From the NCBI RefSeq assembly GCF_014841115.1, contig NZ_JACYTP010000002.1, positions 124,001 through 188,000 on the forward strand: a stretch of DNA of 64,000 nucleotides. Reading direction: 5' to 3'. This document shows positions 1 through 9,886 of this stretch, in pieces. The notes under the pieces are model-generated. The model was given only the letters and a program-made list of their open reading frames with translations, did no database searches and had not been told where the DNA came from. Source of the DNA: Photobacterium arenosum (GTDB lineage Bacteria; Pseudomonadota; Gammaproteobacteria; Enterobacterales; Vibrionaceae). Numbering within the stretch: position 1 is the first letter of the stretch; every line of letters starts with the position of its first letter. The translations under genes and the position numbers were made by a program.

Positions 1-696
1 TTTATTCACTTGCCTTGTACCGACAAGCTGTTGCCGACCGTGATTGTCAGTGGTGGTCTGGATACATTGCAGACTGAGCTGTGGCCCTTGTATCAGGATT
101 ACTTCGGACCGGCCGGTTTTGCGATGATCACACTGGATATGCCATCGGTTGGCCACAGTGCGGCCTGGCCATTAACCGAAGATACCAGCCGGCTTCATCA
201 GGCATTGCTGCAACAGGTGCGTGATGTGCCCTGGGTTGACCATAACAGGGTCGCGATGCTGGGGATACGCTTTGGCGGCAATGCTGCTATCCGGCTGGGG
301 TTTCTGGAGCCGACACGGCTGAAAACCAGCATCAGTATTGGCGGTATTATTCATGGATTACTGAGCCAGCCTAAGTTGCTGAACAGTATGCCCAGAATGT
401 ATCTGGACATGTTTGCTTCACGGATGGGGAAAAACTGGGTGTCTAAAGCAAGCCTGGTTTCGCATATGAGCGCCTGGTCGCTCAAGCAGCAGGGGTTGCT
501 TGCCCGTCGTAAAGTCGACATCCCTATGCTGGGCGTCAGTTTAAAAGATGATCCTGTTTGCCCTGAGACGGATAACCAGCTGATTGCTTTATCAAGCCGG
601 GGCGGGAAAGCGGTGACTGTACCTGCGGCACCTTTGCACGATGGCTACCACAGAGCGATGAGCACGGTAGTCGACTGGTTGAAGGACACACTGTAA
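1..696 (+). CDS. frsA: FrsA-like alpha/beta hydrolase, C-terminal part
   Basis: The reading frame is open from the first base, so only the last ~231 residues are present; the family is usually ~415 residues long. It has an alpha/beta-hydrolase fold, with a nucleophile-elbow-like GIRFGGNAA stretch about 85 residues into the fragment. FrsA is described as an esterase-like protein linked to the fermentation/respiration balance through EIIA-Glc in enterics; that role is family knowledge, not visible here. The identification rests on the sequence and on the next gene being crl, a typical Vibrionaceae arrangement. The true start lies outside the window. Confidence 0.85.
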   Translation, partial: FIHLPCTDKLLPTVIVSGGLDTLQTELWPLYQDYFGPAGFAMITLDMPSVGHSAAWPLTEDTSRLHQALLQQVRDVPWVDHNRVAMLGIRFGGNAAIRLGFLEPTRLKTSISIGGIIHGLLSQPKLLNSMPRMYLDMFASRMGKNWVSKASLVSHMSAWSLKQQGLLARRKVDIPMLGVSLKDDPVCPETDNQLIALSSRGGKAVTVPAAPLHDGYHRAMSTVVDWLKDTL

Positions 697-833
697 AGGT
701 CGCTTTGTCTGGTCCGAGGATGTAAATAATATGTTGCCATTTCATTGGCCTTGTGCGTTAAATGGTCATTCCAACAAGGGATATTTTCAGAAAGTTGCGC
801 TTTTTTTGAACTCCGACTAAGGATGGACATGCT

Positions 834-1238
834 ATGCCAACACAAGTCATTTTTCCTCCTCATGGCCGCCTGATGACCAAGCTGACCGCGCTTGGCCCGT
901 ATCTTCGCCAGCAGCACTCATCCGAAGGGCATTTTTTCTTCGATTGTCTTGCCAGTTGCATTAATGCCAAGAAAGCACCGGAAGAACGTGAGTTCTGGGG
1001 CTGGTGGCTGGAAATGGTTGAAACAGCGGCCGGCTATCAGTATCGCTATTATTTCGGGCGTTATGACATCAATGGCGACTGGCTGGAAGATAAAGTGCCG
1101 GCCAAACACCTTGAGCCAGTTCAGCAGACTCTGGATGATTTTTATCAGAAGCTTATCACTTTGCTTGATCAGGAATACTCGCTGACGCTGAGCCCGGCAT
1201 CGGATCTGTCAGCACCGACTTTATCCGTTTCGGCCTGA
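834..1238 (+). CDS. crl: Sigma factor-binding protein Crl
   Basis: This 134-residue cytoplasmic protein is almost exactly the length of E. coli Crl (133). It carries the family's recognisable FFFDCLA and EFWGWW segments in the first half. Crl binds sigma S and favours its assembly with core RNA polymerase, raising expression of stationary-phase genes. An AAGGA ribosome site lies 8 nt before the ATG at 834. The gene lies between frsA and proB and is followed by a strong terminator, so it is probably transcribed separately from proBA. Confidence 0.93.
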   Translation: MPTQVIFPPHGRLMTKLTALGPYLRQQHSSEGHFFFDCLASCINAKKAPEEREFWGWWLEMVETAAGYQYRYYFGRYDINGDWLEDKVPAKHLEPVQQTLDDFYQKLITLLDQEYSLTLSPASDLSAPTLSVSA

Positions 1239-1265
1239 TTTTAGTATTAAACCCTGAAAAAACAG

Positions 1266-1294
1266 AAAATGCGCCGCTACCGGCGCATTTTTCT
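1266..1294 (+). terminator. Intrinsic terminator after crl
   Basis: A perfect 8-bp stem (ATGCGCCG / CGGCGCAT) with a 4-nt loop is followed by a T tract. It separates crl from proB. Confidence 0.85.
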
Positions 1295-1356
1295 TGTGCT
1301 TTACGGTCGGGGTTGATAAAACAAATGCCATTCATCCGCATCCTTTTTGAATCTTC

Positions 1357-2517
1357 ATGGCAGACAATCACGAAAAACACGCCAGTGAGCAAAGTGCTCA
1401 CCATACAGAGAAAGCTGTAATACAGACCATAGTGGTGAAACTGGGGACCAGTGTGCTGACTGGCGGCACCCTCAAGCTGGACCGAGCCCATATGGTTGAA
1501 CTGGTTCGTCAATGTGCTCATTTGCGACAGCAGGGGCATCAGGTGATTATTGTGACTTCCGGCGCCATTGCCGCAGGTCGCGAGCATCTGGGCTACCCTG
1601 AGCTGCCGAAAACCATGGCCAGTAAGCAGTTGCTGGCAGCCGTGGGCCAGAGCCGTTTGATTCAGGAATGGGAACAGCTCTTCAGTATTTATGGCCTGCA
1701 TGTGGGTCAGATGCTGTTAACCCGTGCTGATCTTAATGACAGAGAGCGTTACCTCAATGCCCGGGATATGCTGCTGGCCTTGCTGGAGCACGGGATTATT
1801 CCTGTCGTGAATGAAAATGATGCCGTGGCAACGACTGAAATTAAAGTGGGTGATAACGACAACCTCTCTGCGCTGGTTGGTATTCTGGCCGGTGCAGACA
1901 AGCTGTTGCTGCTGACCGATCAGCCAGGGCTGTTTACTGCCGACCCGCGCAGCAACCCGGATGCGGAACTGATACGTGAAGTCCATACCATTGATGAAAC
2001 CCTGCGTAAGCTGGCCGGTGGCAGTGTCGGCGGATTAGGCACAGGCGGTATGGCGACCAAACTGCAGGCGGCTGATGTAGCCCGCCGGGCAGGGATTGAA
2101 GTAATTATTGCTGCGGGCAGCAGACCGGAAGTGATTGCCGGAATAGTGAAGGGCGAGCAATTGGGCACGCATTTCCTGCCGCTGGAATCACCACTGGAAA
2201 GTCGTAAGCGCTGGATTCTGGCCGGTCCTCCTCCTGCCGGGGACATTATTGTTGACGCCGGGGCGGCTATGGCCGTAACACAGCGCGGCAGCAGCTTGCT
2301 GGCGAAAGGTATTACTGCGGTGAAAGGCGAGTTTGAGCGGGGCGAAGTGGCCCGCATATACAGCGCCGATGGCATTTTGCTGGCCCGCGGCATTAGCCGC
2401 TATTCAAGCCTGGATATCGCGAAAATTGCCGGTAAACACAGCCAGGATATCCACAAGGTGCTGGGTTATGAATACGGGCCGGTTGCCGTACACAGGGATG
2501 ATCTGGTACTGATATAA
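1357..2517 (+). CDS. proB: Glutamate 5-kinase (proline biosynthesis)
   Basis: ProB phosphorylates L-glutamate to gamma-glutamyl phosphate, the first and feedback-inhibited step of proline synthesis in the cytoplasm. The 386-residue protein has an amino-acid-kinase domain ([12 protein letters not shown] near residue 26; NENDAVA and VGDNDNLSA further on) and a C-terminal PUA domain from about residue 290, as in E. coli ProB. The N terminus is some 20 residues longer than in E. coli, but no other in-frame start with a ribosome site exists before the kinase motif, so ATG 1357 is kept. proA follows 86 bp downstream on the same strand and performs the next step. Confidence 0.96.
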   Translation: MADNHEKHASEQSAHHTEKAVIQTIVVKLGTSVLTGGTLKLDRAHMVELVRQCAHLRQQGHQVIIVTSGAIAAGREHLGYPELPKTMASKQLLAAVGQSRLIQEWEQLFSIYGLHVGQMLLTRADLNDRERYLNARDMLLALLEHGIIPVVNENDAVATTEIKVGDNDNLSALVGILAGADKLLLLTDQPGLFTADPRSNPDAELIREVHTIDETLRKLAGGSVGGLGTGGMATKLQAADVARRAGIEVIIAAGSRPEVIAGIVKGEQLGTHFLPLESPLESRKRWILAGPPPAGDIIVDAGAAMAVTQRGSSLLAKGITAVKGEFERGEVARIYSADGILLARGISRYSSLDIAKIAGKHSQDIHKVLGYEYGPVAVHRDDLVLI

Positions 2518-2603
2518 CCAGAAACAGATAATCAACCCCAAGCCTGTTCAGATGGCTTGGGTTGAATTGACTTGGTAGAGACAGACCGACAAAGGGGAAC
2601 AGG

Positions 2604-3860
2604 GTGGAATTGCAAGCAATGGGACAGGCAGCCAGGCAGGCTGCTTTTACACTGGCAACGACAGCAACAGCGCAGAAAAATCAGGCGCTGGCGTTTATCG
2701 CCGATGAACTGGAAGCCCGTCAGGCAGAAATTCTGGCAGCCAATGAAAAAGATCTGGCTGCGGCGCGCGAAAGCGGCATGTCTGAGGCGTTGCTGGATCG
2801 GCTGATGCTGAATGCATCGCGTCTTGCGGCCATCGCCGGTGATGTGCGCAATGTGATTGGTTTGCCGGATCCCGTTGGTGCCGAGTTGGATTCTCGTGTG
2901 CTGGAAAATGGTATGCGCCTGAGTCGCCGCCGTGTTCCGTTAGGTGTAGTGGGTGTGATTTATGAAGCCCGCCCGAACGTGACGATTGATATCGCAGCGC
3001 TGTGTCTGAAAACCGGTAACGCCAGCATTTTGCGCGGGGGACGGGAAACCTTCCATTCCAATATGGCGCTGGTCAGTGTTATTCAGCAGGCGATGGAAAA
3101 AGCGGGCTTGCCTGGCGCATCGGTGCAGTATATTGCCAAACCGGATCGCGAGCTGGTCTCTGAGCTGCTGACCATGGATCAGTATGTCGATATGATTATT
3201 CCCCGTGGTGGTGCCGGCCTGCACAAAATGTGTAAAGAAAAAAGCACGATTCCTGTGATTATCGGCGGCTTTGGTATCAGCCATGCCTTTGTCGATCAGT
3301 CTGCTGATTTGGTGCGCGCGCTGGATGTGGTGGAAAACGCCAAAGTGCAGCGTCCGTCCGCCTGTAATGCTCTGGATACACTGCTGGTTCATGACGCGGT
3401 GGCAGCCGATTTTCTGCCTGCACTGGCAGAGCGCATGAACCAGAACAAAGTGACGCTGGTCGCTGAGGGTAAGGCGCTGGAGATGCTGCAAGGTCAGGCC
3501 GCTCAGCTGCGCGAGGCACAAGAGGGAGATTTTGATACCGAGTGGCTGAGTTATACCCTGGGGGTGAAACTGGTGCCTGATGTGGAAGCGGCTATCCGTC
3601 ATATGCAGGATCACAATGCCAGCCATTCCGATGCCATTCTGACCAATGATCTGATGTCGGCTGAGCGTTTCATCAATGCCGCAGGTTCTGCCGCTGTGTA
3701 TGTCAACGCTTCAACCCGGTTTACCGATGGCGCACAGTTCGGACTGGGCGCAGAGGTTGCGGTGTCTACCCAGAAACTGCATGCGCGAGGCCCTATGGGG
3801 CTGGAAGAGCTGACAAGCTACAAGTGGGTTGGGCAAGCGGATTATCTGTGCCGCCGCTGA
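2604..3860 (+). CDS. proA: Gamma-glutamyl phosphate reductase
   Basis: ProA reduces gamma-glutamyl phosphate with NADPH to glutamate semialdehyde, the second step of proline synthesis. The 418-residue aldehyde-dehydrogenase-fold protein has the expected length. Visible landmarks are [17 protein letters not shown]-like sequence near residue 112, the catalytic cysteine in [13 protein letters not shown], and the C-terminal [17 protein letters not shown] block. The start is GTG 2604, preceded by a GGGGA ribosome site 5-6 nt upstream; this gives the usual family length. It probably forms an operon with proB. Confidence 0.96.
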   Translation: MELQAMGQAARQAAFTLATTATAQKNQALAFIADELEARQAEILAANEKDLAAARESGMSEALLDRLMLNASRLAAIAGDVRNVIGLPDPVGAELDSRVLENGMRLSRRRVPLGVVGVIYEARPNVTIDIAALCLKTGNASILRGGRETFHSNMALVSVIQQAMEKAGLPGASVQYIAKPDRELVSELLTMDQYVDMIIPRGGAGLHKMCKEKSTIPVIIGGFGISHAFVDQSADLVRALDVVENAKVQRPSACNALDTLLVHDAVAADFLPALAERMNQNKVTLVAEGKALEMLQGQAAQLREAQEGDFDTEWLSYTLGVKLVPDVEAAIRHMQDHNASHSDAILTNDLMSAERFINAAGSAAVYVNASTRFTDGAQFGLGAEVAVSTQKLHARGPMGLEELTSYKWVGQADYLCRR

Positions 3861-3884
3861 GGCCAGGACAGCGCTGAATGAGTA

Positions 3885-3916
3885 AAATAACCGGTTCAAA
3901 GCAACCGGTTATTTTT
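3885..3916. terminator. Bidirectional terminator between proA and the DUF2897 gene
   Basis: A long perfect stem (AATAACCGGTT / AACCGGTTATT, 6-nt loop) has A and T runs on its two sides, so it can end transcription from both directions. Its right arm overlaps the last codons of the convergent minus-strand gene. Confidence 0.85.
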
Positions 3917-4124
3917 TGTCTGTCGCATCGTTCTGATCTGCTGCATCGTCCTGGGGGTGTTTATGCTTCAGGTTCTCGACTTCCTGCTGTTTTCGTAACA
4001 GCTCCTGGGTTTTGTCATGGCGGCCAAATTTCATATTGGCCGTGTATTTAATGGCGGCAATATTGCTGACCACCACACTCACAATGATGATAGAGATAAC
4101 CCAGGGATTGAGCAGCCATTCCAT
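3909..4124 (-). CDS. DUF2897 family single-span membrane protein
   Basis: This is a 71-residue protein with one hydrophobic segment (about residues 6-26, beginning after MEWLLNPW) followed by a highly charged Lys/Asp/Gln-rich cytoplasmic-type tail. It resembles the DUF2897 family of gamma-proteobacteria; function unknown. The start is ATG at 4124, one base after the TGA of the upstream M15 peptidase gene, which suggests translational coupling. A longer reading frame to 4202 runs back into that gene and is unlikely. Confidence 0.75.
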   Translation of the reverse strand: MEWLLNPWVISIIIVSVVVSNIAAIKYTANMKFGRHDKTQELLRKQQEVENLKHKHPQDDAADQNDATDKK

Positions 4125-4125
4125 C

Positions 4126-4815
4126 TCAGACCTCACAGATGTTGTTGATGTACTTACTATAAAGCGTATCAAGGTTTGCCAGAATATGCGATTTTCCTGC
4201 AACAGGTTGATCGCCTATCACAGTGGCAAGCTGGCTTGGCGTTAGCTGTTCCCGAAGCGACTGACTGACAGGAAAATAGCTGATATGCCAGGGCTCGACA
4301 GCGACACCTCCTAAATCAACGGCATAAGGCCGGTAAAAACCAAAACGGCCCATATTGTCCGTCAGCCAGGTGTTGAACGCAGCCTGATGTCCGCCTTCTT
4401 CGTATTCCCAGGGCTCTAACTGTAACTGGGTGTCTTGCGGCAGGCAGTTGCTGGCATAGACATCCAGATCCGTTCCCCAATGATGGCGGCTGGCACCGGG
4501 CAGAGCCGACCAGCGTAAAATCGCCCGGATCTTATCAAGTTCGCTCAGACAGCTCGTATCCAGCGGCTGGCTGCAGCTGTCCAATATAGGACGCACGCCG
4601 TTGAACTTGTTATTCCAGATCAGCATCTGGCGCTCAAAGGAGCGAAAAGCGCTGGCAATCGTCAGCTCAAACCCGGCGTCAGTGGCCGCCTGCTGTATGG
4701 CGGCCAGCGCAGCATGAACGTCCTGATGAATCAGGCGGTGCTGATACTCACAGAGATGGCTTTCATCCAGCCCTGTGAGTTGCTCCAGCGTCAGTGTGCT
4801 TTTACTGAGTGTCAT
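4126..4815 (-). CDS. M15 family D-alanyl-D-alanine carboxypeptidase-like protein
   Basis: This 229-residue zinc peptidase belongs to the VanY/M15 family, whose members trim D-Ala from peptidoglycan stem peptides. The Zn-binding pattern S-x-H-x2-G-x3-D is present (H111 and D118 in [10 protein letters not shown]), and the second motif EPWH (E174, H177) supplies the catalytic Glu and third ligand. No signal peptide or membrane segment is evident, so a cytoplasmic or non-classically exported location is open. Its ATG overlaps the dapE stop as ATGA (4812-4815), indicating coupling. Pairing with the diaminopimelate gene dapE fits a cell-wall theme. Confidence 0.85.
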   Translation of the reverse strand: MTLSKSTLTLEQLTGLDESHLCEYQHRLIHQDVHAALAAIQQAATDAGFELTIASAFRSFERQMLIWNNKFNGVRPILDSCSQPLDTSCLSELDKIRAILRWSALPGASRHHWGTDLDVYASNCLPQDTQLQLEPWEYEEGGHQAAFNTWLTDNMGRFGFYRPYAVDLGGVAVEPWHISYFPVSQSLREQLTPSQLATVIGDQPVAGKSHILANLDTLYSKYINNICEV

Positions 4816-5945
4816 GCCAGGGCTTTTTCCATCACTTTCTGGTACATATCGGTGAGCTTTTCCAGATCGGCCATCTTCACACATTCGTTGACTTTGTGAA
4901 TGGTGGCATTAACCGGCCCCAGTTCGACCACCTGTGCCCCGGTGCGGGCAATGAAACGGCCATCCGAGGTTCCGCCTGTGGTCAGCAGTTCAGGACGCTT
5001 GTGGTTCACGTCTTCAATGGCGCAGACCACGGCTTCGAGTAAGGTGCCTTCGTCGGTCAGGAAAGGGTGACCGCTGAAAGTCCAGATAAGATCATAATCC
5101 AGCCCGTGGGCATCCAGCACTGAATGGACTTTGCGCTTGATGTCCTCCACCGTCAGCTCGGTACTGAAACGGAAATTGAACTGGACGTGGAATTCACCGG
5201 GGATCACATTGGATGCGCCTGTACCTGCAGCGACATTGGCAATCTGAAAACTGGTCGGTGGGAAGTAGTCGTTGCCATTATCCCACACCGCGGCAGAGAG
5301 TTCGGCCAGGGCCGGCATCGCTTTGTGAACAGGATTATCGGCCAGGTGAGGGTAGGCAACATGGCCCTGGACACCTTTAACAATCAGATCGCCCGTGATG
5401 GAGCCGCGGCGGCCGTTTTTCACCACATCGCCGACTTCATGGGTGCTGGATGGCTCACCGACAATGCACATGTCGATTTTTTCATTACGCGCTTCCAGTG
5501 TATCCACCACCCGCGTTGTGCCATTGATGAAGGGGCCTTCTTCATCAGAAGTGATCAGCAGGGCGATTGAGCCTTTGTGATCCGGATTCTCAGCCACAAA
5601 ACGTTCAATGGCAACTATCATGCAGGCCAGCGATCCTTTCATATCGGCGGCGCCGCGGCCGTGCAGGTAACCGTCAATGACTGTGGGTTCAAACGGCGGC
5701 GTGTGCCATTGCGCTTCCGGTCCGGCGGGCACAACATCCGTGTGACCGGCAAACACAAATAAGGGAGCCTCTGTGCCACGGCGCGCCCAAAAGTTGGTGG
5801 TATCTTCAAATACCATGGTCTCAATCTTGAAGCCCAGTTTTTCCAGTCGGGCAATCATGACATCCTGACACCCGGCATCTGCTGGGGTGACTGATTGTCG
5901 GCTGATAAGGTCTTTGGCCAGGGCGATGACTGGGCTGTCTGACAT
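4812..5945 (-). CDS. dapE: Succinyl-diaminopimelate desuccinylase
   Basis: DapE hydrolyses N-succinyl-LL-diaminopimelate to succinate and LL-DAP in lysine and cell-wall biosynthesis. The 377-residue M20 metallopeptidase-fold protein shows the di-zinc motifs: [11 protein letters not shown] near residue 65, [10 protein letters not shown] near 95, the catalytic SDEEGP near 132 and the C-terminal [13 protein letters not shown] histidine. Length is normal. It follows the ArsC-like gene by about 45 bp, an order also found in E. coli (yffB-dapE), and its stop overlaps the start of the M15 gene. Confidence 0.97.
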   Translation of the reverse strand: MSDSPVIALAKDLISRQSVTPADAGCQDVMIARLEKLGFKIETMVFEDTTNFWARRGTEAPLFVFAGHTDVVPAGPEAQWHTPPFEPTVIDGYLHGRGAADMKGSLACMIVAIERFVAENPDHKGSIALLITSDEEGPFINGTTRVVDTLEARNEKIDMCIVGEPSSTHEVGDVVKNGRRGSITGDLIVKGVQGHVAYPHLADNPVHKAMPALAELSAAVWDNGNDYFPPTSFQIANVAAGTGASNVIPGEFHVQFNFRFSTELTVEDIKRKVHSVLDAHGLDYDLIWTFSGHPFLTDEGTLLEAVVCAIEDVNHKRPELLTTGGTSDGRFIARTGAQVVELGPVNATIHKVNECVKMADLEKLTDMYQKVMEKALA

Positions 5946-5990
5946 CCGTGTTTCCTTCTTAATATTGCGTAGTTAATGTGATTGTGAACG

Positions 5991-6338
5991 TTAAGCAAAA
6001 ATGGCCTGATACTGATCCGGTTTGAATCCCAGGTGGTAACTCTGGTTGTGAACCAGTAAAGGGCGTTTGATCATGGCCGGTTGTTCCAGCATTAATGTGA
6101 GTGCGCTGTCGCGGTTGAGGGTATTTTTCTGCTCGTCACTCAGCTGGCGGAAAGTGGTGCCCCGTTTATTCAGCAAGGCTTCCCAACCCAGTTCGGCTTC
6201 AAAGGCTTCAAGGAGGCTGCGATCCAGGCCGTCAGCACGGTAATCATGAAAACGGTACTCGATGCCTTGCTCATCCAGCCACTTTTTCATTTTCTTGATG
6301 GTATCGCAGTTTTTGATCCCGTAGGCGATGGTGCTCAT
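5991..6338 (-). CDS. ArsC/Spx-family protein, YffB-like
   Basis: This 115-residue thioredoxin-fold protein has a single active-site-type cysteine at about residue 10 (YGIKNCDTIKK) and the family sequence GTTFRQLSDEQK. It matches the E. coli YffB group, related to ArsC arsenate reductase and Spx. YffB is not an efficient arsenate reductase in published work as I recall, so a glutathione-dependent thiol reductase role is more likely. It lies directly upstream of dapE in what looks like a four-gene operon. Nothing suggests arsenic resistance nearby. Confidence 0.85.
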   Translation of the reverse strand: MSTIAYGIKNCDTIKKMKKWLDEQGIEYRFHDYRADGLDRSLLEAFEAELGWEALLNKRGTTFRQLSDEQKNTLNRDSALTLMLEQPAMIKRPLLVHNQSYHLGFKPDQYQAIFA

Positions 6339-6446
6339 AATCTAACCTGTTTTTCTGTCTGGCAGGAATAATAAAACAAGCCCCTTTTATAACGGGAATG
6401 AGCAGGGTTCGCAATGGCAAACCCTGATTGAAATGCGGGATGAGGA

Positions 6447-7082
6447 CTATCTGTCCTGCGTTTGCAGGTAGATGACAGTGGCCGCGGTACGGGAGCCGAC
6501 GTCCAGCTTTTTCAGCAGGCTTTTGATATGCACTTTCACTGTCGCTTCTGATATGAACAGCTGGACAGCAATATCTTTGTTACGTTTACCCTGAGCGACC
6601 AGATGGAGAATTTCTTTCTCTCTGCCGGTTAATGTACTGAGTGGATCGCCGGTGTTGGCGCTGTCTGCCAGATACTGACTGATTTGATGGCTGAATACCT
6701 GCTGGCCGGCAACGGCCTGATGCATTAATACCAGTAGTTGCTCGGGTTCGGTATCTTTCAGAAGATAACCGTCTGCACCGGCTTTGATCAGTGCGCGAAT
6801 ATCACTGGGGTTATCGGAAACAGTCAGGATAACGACTATCGCCTGGCTGTTCTGCTCACGCAGCGCACGCAGGGTATCTAACCCGGAGAGCCCTTTCATA
6901 TTGAGATCCAGTAAAATCAGATCGGGTTCGTGCTCGCTGGCAGCATCCAGAGCCTGATAGCCGTTACTGGCTTCACCGACCAGCTCAAAACCGGTTTCCA
7001 GTTCCAGTAACTGGCCGAGACCGCGACGCATCAAAGGGTGGTCATCAACAATTAAAACCCGGTATGCCGGCGTGTTACTCAT
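6447..7082 (-). CDS. narP: Nitrate/nitrite response regulator NarP
   Basis: This 211-residue response regulator of the NarL/FixJ type has an N-terminal receiver domain, with phosphoacceptor Asp in LILLDLNMKG near residue 60 and Lys in GYLLKDTE. The C-terminal LuxR-type helix-turn-helix is LTGREKEILHLVAQG through SEATVKVHIKSLLKKL. The start MSNTPAYRV at 7082 overlaps the sensor-kinase stop by 8 bp; an upstream start at 7109 would run further into that gene. Paired with NarQ and beside nap, it should activate periplasmic nitrate reductase genes in response to nitrate. A NarP-type site is present in front of nap. Confidence 0.92.
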   Translation of the reverse strand: MSNTPAYRVLIVDDHPLMRRGLGQLLELETGFELVGEASNGYQALDAASEHEPDLILLDLNMKGLSGLDTLRALREQNSQAIVVILTVSDNPSDIRALIKAGADGYLLKDTEPEQLLVLMHQAVAGQQVFSHQISQYLADSANTGDPLSTLTGREKEILHLVAQGKRNKDIAVQLFISEATVKVHIKSLLKKLDVGSRTAATVIYLQTQDR

Positions 7083-8892
7083 GGTTATTATCCTGTGTTT
7101 GTAACGCAAATTTCAGTTGAACCAGGCAGCCTTTGCCCGGTGCGCTGGTAATGGTCAGCTGGCCGCCAAGGCTCTCGGCGCGTTCATTCATGATAGACAG
7201 CCCGTAATGGGCAGCCTTGCTGTGATCCGGATTGAACCCCTGGCCATCATCGGCAATTTCAACCAGTACATGGTTTCCCTGCTGAAGACAGTCAACGGTT
7301 ATCGTATTTGCTCCGGCGTGTTTAATAGCATTGATAACCGCTTCTCTGGTCAGGTGGAGCAGGTGAATGTGCTGCGCTGCGGTCAACTGGATTGAGGGCA
7401 ACTGATTATGAAGCAAAATACTGGCATTGGTTTGATTACGCAGCACGCTCAGCATGTCGTTCAGGGCGTCGCCCAGCTTGCCGGGTTTGACTGACAGGCG
7501 AAAGGTATTGAGCAATTCGCGAAGCTGGCGATAGGCCTGCGACAGGCCATTGTCAATATCATTGATCACACCATTGGCAGTTGCCGGTGATGTGGCCAGC
7601 TGACGCTTGAGCAGGGTGAGCTGAATTTTCAGATAAGACAGCGCCTGAGCCAGTGAGTCATGCAATTCCCGGGCAATGGTGGCCCTTTCTTCCATCAGCA
7701 GCAACTGCTCGTTCTGGACCTGGATCTGATGGGCGTAGAGGGCGCGGCTCAGCAGATGGCCGACACTGATGATCAGTGCCGGGTCCGGGCACGGCAAGGT
7801 ATGCTGCCACCAAAGCGTGCCCAGATGCTGGTTCTCCTGCTTCAGCGCATGATGATGCCAGGACTGATTCTCTGCCGGCTCTCCGGCCTGAAATTCCGTT
7901 CGTATACCTTGCCCTTCTTCAGCGACCAGCCTGATAGCGGCGAAGCCTTCCAGCTGTATCAGCCGGTCTAATACCTGGCTGAAGTGCTTGGCCTGAATGC
8001 GGTTCATGGATAATAACTGTGCGCAGTCATACAGGGTTTTCAGTGCGTTGTTGGCTTCTTGCAGCCGGTGCGTTTTCTCTTCGACGGTGCGCTCCAGCGC
8101 CTGATAACTTTGCCCCAGTTCTTCAGCCATCTGATTGAACGCTTTAGCCAGGGTGCCAAGTTCATTCTGGCAGTCTTCCTGCACCCGAACGACAAAATTG
8201 CGAGACTGTACCTGCTGGCTGGCGATGAGCAGGTTGTAAAGCGGTGGCACAATAAACCGCCGGCTGTACTGAATCGCAAATAACGCCAGCAGCAGTATCA
8301 GCCCCAGGCCCAGTCCGGCAATGATGGCCATTATCTGCAGTTTCTGCTTTGAAAATGCTTGTAACTCATAGACAAAGTGATCGATTCGGTCGACAAATTC
8401 GGGTACCTGGTGGATAAAAAAATCAGGGTGCTGACCTGTCAGTTCCGGGCTGATTCGTTGCCAGTCGTCCAGTATGGCCTGATAGCTTCGGGTCAGATCT
8501 TCTGGGGTGGTCAGCCCGAACAGGGAGGTCATCGCTGGGGTCGCCAGCGTCTGGCCGAACTGGGCGATATCCTCAGCATCCGCCTGACCTTTTTCTGCCA
8601 GCTGGAATGCCAGCCGGTAGCTCTGCATGCGCAGCGAACCCGCCAGATTAACGACCTCAGCGTCATAGCGGCTGGCATTGACGGCAAACATAGTTGCGCC
8701 TGTTGTCAGCAGGGAAAGTAACACAATTGCCAGCATGACTCTGGCCACGGTTCCCGTGACACTGCCGGCCAGCAGGCCAGCCTTTGGCAGGGTGTTTGAG
8801 GGAGATGAATCCGGACGTTTGGGCACACGTTCTCCTGCTAAGCGTGGGAGGCTTTCCATTTCAATTAGACTGTTTTCGCTGATGGTGAGCAT
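7075..8892 (-). CDS. narQ: Nitrate/nitrite sensor histidine kinase NarQ
   Basis: This membrane sensor kinase has a first transmembrane helix near residues 48-70 and a periplasmic domain opening with the nitrate-binding P-box (GSLRMQSYRL, about residues 84-93). A second helix lies near 188-207, followed by a HAMP region, a cysteine-containing module, a HisKA_3 dimerisation region with the phosphoacceptor His in ARELHDSLAQALSYLK, and an HATPase domain (DDGQGFNP). The 605-residue frame opens at ATG 8892, which lacks a clear ribosome site. GTG 8826 has AGGAG 5 nt upstream and would give 583 residues, nearer the family norm, so it may be the real start. Confidence 0.93.
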   Translation of the reverse strand: MLTISENSLIEMESLPRLAGERVPKRPDSSPSNTLPKAGLLAGSVTGTVARVMLAIVLLSLLTTGATMFAVNASRYDAEVVNLAGSLRMQSYRLAFQLAEKGQADAEDIAQFGQTLATPAMTSLFGLTTPEDLTRSYQAILDDWQRISPELTGQHPDFFIHQVPEFVDRIDHFVYELQAFSKQKLQIMAIIAGLGLGLILLLALFAIQYSRRFIVPPLYNLLIASQQVQSRNFVVRVQEDCQNELGTLAKAFNQMAEELGQSYQALERTVEEKTHRLQEANNALKTLYDCAQLLSMNRIQAKHFSQVLDRLIQLEGFAAIRLVAEEGQGIRTEFQAGEPAENQSWHHHALKQENQHLGTLWWQHTLPCPDPALIISVGHLLSRALYAHQIQVQNEQLLLMEERATIARELHDSLAQALSYLKIQLTLLKRQLATSPATANGVINDIDNGLSQAYRQLRELLNTFRLSVKPGKLGDALNDMLSVLRNQTNASILLHNQLPSIQLTAAQHIHLLHLTREAVINAIKHAGANTITVDCLQQGNHVLVEIADDGQGFNPDHSKAAHYGLSIMNERAESLGGQLTITSAPGKGCLVQLKFALQTQDNNHE

Positions 8893-8918
8893 TTTGTGAA
8901 GTTAAGCGTTGTACTTTC

Positions 8919-8932
8919 TTGATCTCAAACAA
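8919..8932. promoter_or_regulatory. FNR-like site in the narQ/napF intergenic region
   Basis: TTGAT, four bases, then AACAA matches the FNR consensus TTGAT-N4-ATCAA with one mismatch. FNR activation of nap under oxygen limitation is established in related bacteria; use here is inferred. Confidence 0.65.
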
Positions 8933-8946
8933 GCTTAGGCCCGAAT

Positions 8947-8962
8947 TACCTCCTTAGGGGTA
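8947..8962. promoter_or_regulatory. NarP-type 7-2-7 binding site upstream of napF
   Basis: TACCTCC-TT-AGGGGTA is an inverted pair of NarL/NarP heptamers separated by 2 bp (consensus TACYYMT-N2-AKRRGTA, one deviation). It lies 15 bp after the FNR-like site and about 100 bp before napF. The encoded NarP is the likely ligand. Confidence 0.75.
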
Positions 8963-9064
8963 TGTTACGACCAGAATACCCACAACTAATATATGTCTAT
9001 ACTTTGACTGTTTATCACTGAATGTGTTGCCTTTTAAAGGCAGTGGAACGAATACGTAATTCAT

Positions 9065-9553
9065 ATGGCTGATTTAGCACGACGATTCTGGCTCCGGCGA
9101 GACAGTGCGCTACAAGCGCCTCGTTTACCCTGGATGATTGACGATCAAGCGTTCACGGACAAGTGTACCCGTTGTCAGGCGTGCCTGAATGCCTGTGAGA
9201 CAGACATCATTGTGCAAGGCGATGGCGGTTTCCCTCAGGTCGATTTTCAGCGTGGTGAATGTACGTTCTGTTACCAGTGTGCACAGGCGTGTCCGGAGCC
9301 GTTATTCCGTCCGCGCCAAGACCCGCCCTGGCAGGTCAGTATCACGATGTCCTCTGCCTGTTTAGCGAAACAAGGTGTGGACTGCCGAACGTGCGGAGAC
9401 GAATGCGAACCTTCGGCCATACGCTTTGCCTTGCAGCCAGGAAAGGTTGCTCAGCCGGTAATCAGTGACGCAGATTGCACCGGCTGCGGTGCCTGCCTGT
9501 CCGTCTGCCCAACTCAGGCCATTCAGATTCAGTCTGTCACTAAAGTGGAATAA
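9065..9553 (+). CDS. napF: Ferredoxin-type protein NapF
   Basis: NapF is a 162-residue cytoplasmic iron-sulfur protein thought to help mature or supply Fe-S clusters to NapA before Tat export. Four cysteine clusters are visible: CTRCQACLNAC near residue 37, CTFCYQCAQAC near 67, CRTCGDEC near 105 and CTGCGACLSVC near 140. It is the first gene of the nap operon. The ribosome site before ATG 9065 is weak. Confidence 0.93.
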   Translation: MADLARRFWLRRDSALQAPRLPWMIDDQAFTDKCTRCQACLNACETDIIVQGDGGFPQVDFQRGECTFCYQCAQACPEPLFRPRQDPPWQVSITMSSACLAKQGVDCRTCGDECEPSAIRFALQPGKVAQPVISDADCTGCGACLSVCPTQAIQIQSVTKVE

Positions 9554-9560
9554 CACGCTT

Positions 9561-9886
9561 ATGAAGCAACGAAGTGCACCTTGTCATTCAGGTTCAGCGG
9601 TATCTGCCGGACCCTCATTTCTGCCTGAAGAAGTTCATATTTCCAGTCTGGTGGTGCATGTCAAACCAGAAGGGCTTGTGCAGGTAAAGGCACAGATCAA
9701 TGCACTGCCACAGGCCGAAGTGTACGGAGAAAGCCCTGTTGGCAAACTGGTTGTGGTACTGGAGACGCCAAGCCACAGAAAAGTGACAGACATTATTGAC
9801 ACTATCAATGCATTTGAACATGTGCTGACGACGTTTCTGGTATTTCACCAGGTTGAGCAGCAGGGACCTGACTTTGAGGACACACC

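Noticed and set aside
1156-1701. 181-codon minus-strand frame across crl end and proB start
   Set aside because: It runs antisense through a terminator and proB, with no domain seen.
2940-3626. 228-codon open frame antisense to proA
   Set aside because: proA is certain from family sequence; the antisense frame has no recognisable domain or ribosome site.
5991-6338. Arsenate resistance function of the ArsC-like gene
   Set aside because: It groups with YffB-type proteins beside dapE, and no arsenical pump or regulator is near.
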